The notes beneath the pieces were generated by a model. It was not told where the DNA came from. It ran no database searches and worked only from the letters and a program-made list of their open reading frames with translations. A DNA stretch of 64,000 nt, from NCBI RefSeq assembly GCF_000422845.1, contig NZ_KE383933.1:152084-216083 (forward strand). The letters are read 5' to 3'. Position 1 is the first letter of the stretch. Each line of letters begins with the position of its first letter. This document shows, in pieces, positions 62,846 to 64,000 of the stretch. Source of the DNA: Oceanobacter kriegii DSM 6294. GTDB lineage: Bacteria > Pseudomonadota > Gammaproteobacteria > Pseudomonadales > Oceanobacteraceae. Position numbers and translations under genes: made by a program.

Positions 62846-63523
62846 ATGGGAGTTAACCAGCCAGGTTCAGAGGGGATTGCTGCATTAATGAACGCCCATC
62901 TGCCAGCCACAAAGTCCATCAGCTCAAGTCCGGCCAGCGACGTGCTGGCCGACATCTACAACCCGGCAGTGAATCTGGCCATCTGGCAGCGCCCGCTGCC
63001 GGGTGCCATTCACGCGGAAGTTGCGGCCCTGCTAAGCAGCCAGCCAACCCTCAAGCTATCGCGCGAAGTGACGGTGGATAACTGCATCGAGCGCTTGCAA
63101 AACGAACTCGGCCCACTGGCCCCCGAGCTATACCGCGATATTCAGGCGCTGGTCGATATGTACACCTGTCTGTTTGAACTCGACGCGGTTGGCCTGCGCC
63201 TAACCGCCCTCGACCGCGCCATGTGCCCGCGTTTTCACGTCGACAAGGTGCCGTGCCGACTAGTCACCACCTACACCGGCCCCGCCAGTGAATTTCTGGA
63301 TAACCGCGACGTCGACCGCAGCAAACTCGGCCCCGGCCCAAGCCAGGATTTTGCCGGTGGTTTATACCCGTCCACCGACGTTATATTTCAAACCAACAGC
63401 GGCGACGTTTGCTTACTAAAAGGCGAACGCTGGATCGACAACGAAGGCAAAGGCATCGTCCACCGCTCACCACAAGTGCCAGAGGGAGAAAAACGGTTGG
63501 TGATGACGTTGGATATGTGTTGA
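62846..63523 (+). CDS. DUF1826 protein, probable zinc-limitation partner
   Basis: 225 residues from the ATG at 62846 (GGGAG seven bases upstream, 2 bp after the GTPase stop). DUF1826 features: LADIYNPAVNLAIWQRPL; then FHVDKVPCRLVTTYTGPASEFLDNRDVDR and GEGIVHRSP-like IVHRSPQVPEGEKRLVMTLDMC. Several His/Cys/Asp residues (FHVDKVPC) might bind metal. The family is usually encoded next to a COG0523 GTPase under Zur control; its function is not established. Confidence 0.9.
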   Translation: MGVNQPGSEGIAALMNAHLPATKSISSSPASDVLADIYNPAVNLAIWQRPLPGAIHAEVAALLSSQPTLKLSREVTVDNCIERLQNELGPLAPELYRDIQALVDMYTCLFELDAVGLRLTALDRAMCPRFHVDKVPCRLVTTYTGPASEFLDNRDVDRSKLGPGPSQDFAGGLYPSTDVIFQTNSGDVCLLKGERWIDNEGKGIVHRSPQVPEGEKRLVMTLDMC

Positions 63524-63554
63524 AGAATTTTGGAATGGTTAATCATTGAAAGGC

Positions 63555-63594
63555 AGCCTCTCTGAAATCATGGGGTGATTGCAGAGAGGCTTTG
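63555..63594 (+). terminator. Intrinsic terminator after DUF1826 gene
   Basis: AGCCTCTCTG / CAGAGAGGCT stem with a 17-nt loop followed by TTTGGGTTT. Confidence 0.75.
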
Positions 63595-63685
63595 GGTTTA
63601 ACGCTAGCAGTAACTGGAATTTGGTAGCAGTGTTTTGGGTGTCCAGCGTATCGTATAGCACACCTGAAACGCCGCGGAATAATGT

Positions 63686-63710
63686 TGATCCTCACCCGCT
63701 TTTCCGGACA
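63686..63710 (+). repeat. Probable terminal inverted repeat of IS3-family element
   Basis: It begins TGATCCTCACCCGCTTTTCC and ends CGGACA, 8 bp before the transposase stop. It starts with TG, as IS3-family ends do. The other end lies outside the window, so the target duplication cannot be checked. Confidence 0.55.
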
Positions 63711-63718
63711 CATTGCAG

Positions 63719-64000
63719 TTATCCATTTATCGCCTCGTACTCTAACGGACTCATGTATCCCAAGCCAGAGTGCAGACGAGTTCTGTTGTAGAAGCGATCA
63801 ATATACTGTTTGAGCGCCGATTTTAACCCTGAGTATGTTTTCCAAATATTGCCGGTTAACTTTTCTGCTTTCAGGCTGTGGAAGAAAGACTCCATAGCGC
63901 CATTGTCAGTACACTTTCCCGGTCGGTTCATGCTCGCAATCATTCCGTGACTCCCAAGCAATTTTTGCACTGCCTCAGCGCCATATTCACTGCCACGGTC
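63719..64000 (-). CDS. IS3-family transposase OrfB, C-terminal part (cut by window edge)
   Basis: 94 visible codons of the DDE integrase core. DRGSEYGA carries the second catalytic Asp (Asp-Arg-Gly-Ser-Glu-Tyr). Then come MESFFHSLKAEKL with the catalytic Glu (Glu of ESFFHSLK) and YIDRFYNRTRLHSGLGYMSPLEYE, the IS3/IS150-type ending. The N-terminal part and OrfA lie beyond base 64000. It marks the insertion of a mobile element behind the zinc operon. Confidence 0.92.
   Translation of the reverse strand, partial: DRGSEYGAEAVQKLLGSHGMIASMNRPGKCTDNGAMESFFHSLKAEKLTGNIWKTYSGLKSALKQYIDRFYNRTRLHSGLGYMSPLEYEAING

Noticed and set aside
1..64000. CRISPR arrays, tRNA and rRNA genes
   Set aside because: No regularly spaced identical repeats, cloverleaf-type sequence with TTC-A loop, or rRNA segments were noticed by eye. 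A tRNA search program was not available.

Overview
The window is a chromosomal segment from a gammaproteobacterium, most likely a marine heterotroph of the Oceanospirillales/Pseudomonadales group (Thalassolituus-, Oceanobacter- or Marinobacter-like). This is inferred from gene content: leuS-lptE-holA, a Vfr-type Crp, SrkA, DUF1302/DUF1329 proteins, a VolA-type lipase, a DmdC-type acyl-CoA dehydrogenase and PsrA-like operators. No rRNA or tRNA gene and no CRISPR array was seen. Coding density is high and most genes are housekeeping.

Layout. 1-3.5 kb: leuS (5' end outside the window), lptE and holA on +. 3.7-8.5 kb: an orphan cytoplasmic protein, then a minus-strand run of an SDR, small unknowns, ubiX and mpl. 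A 246-bp MITE-like element sits directly before fbp (8.6-9.9 kb). 10-15 kb: a minus-strand operon of a TonB-dependent receptor, an ABC-type periplasmic binding protein and a hybrid histidine kinase. 15.1-18.4 kb: ppa, then a short LOV photoreceptor gene divergent from a MerR/LitR-like regulator without visible cobalamin ligands, with rsmC behind it. 18.4-23 kb: an atypical TonB receptor, speD, an OsmC protein and crp/vfr with a CRP-like site. 23-28 kb: trpE-trpG-trpD-trpC behind a promoter and a previously unlisted 20-codon leader peptide ending in Trp-Trp-stop, then a HAD phosphatase. 28.5-34.9 kb: hpf, REP-like repeats, an acyl-CoA dehydrogenase with two PsrA-like operators, two small unknowns, comF, srkA and an outer-membrane protein. 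35-41 kb: an operon of a surface lipase, DUF1302 and DUF1329. 41.6-43.9 kb: a CBS protein and ppnN. 44-52.5 kb: a phosphate-scavenging region with a His-rich periplasmic protein, two PhoA-type phosphatases, a di-haem protein and a PhoX-like lipoprotein. A PhoB-box-like array lies before the PhoA pair. 52.9-60.6 kb: fumarase, a coiled-coil protein, sodB, moeA, a fumarylacetoacetate-hydrolase family protein, a PilZ protein and bioB. 60.9-64 kb: a cyclic-nucleotide-domain protein, a Zur-box-preceded COG0523 GTPase with DUF1826, and the end of an IS3-family element.

Themes. Several loci look like environmental response modules: blue light (LOV/MerR), phosphate starvation (phosphatase region), zinc limitation (COG0523/DUF1826), fatty-acid availability (PsrA-like sites, lipase operon) and tryptophan supply (trp leader). 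The LOV/MerR pair with its repeat array and the receptor/binding-protein/kinase operon are the best candidates for incompletely described systems. Start codons were re-chosen for many genes using ribosome-binding sites, family starts and overlaps; reasons are given in each entry. Motif matches were made by eye and no database search was possible.
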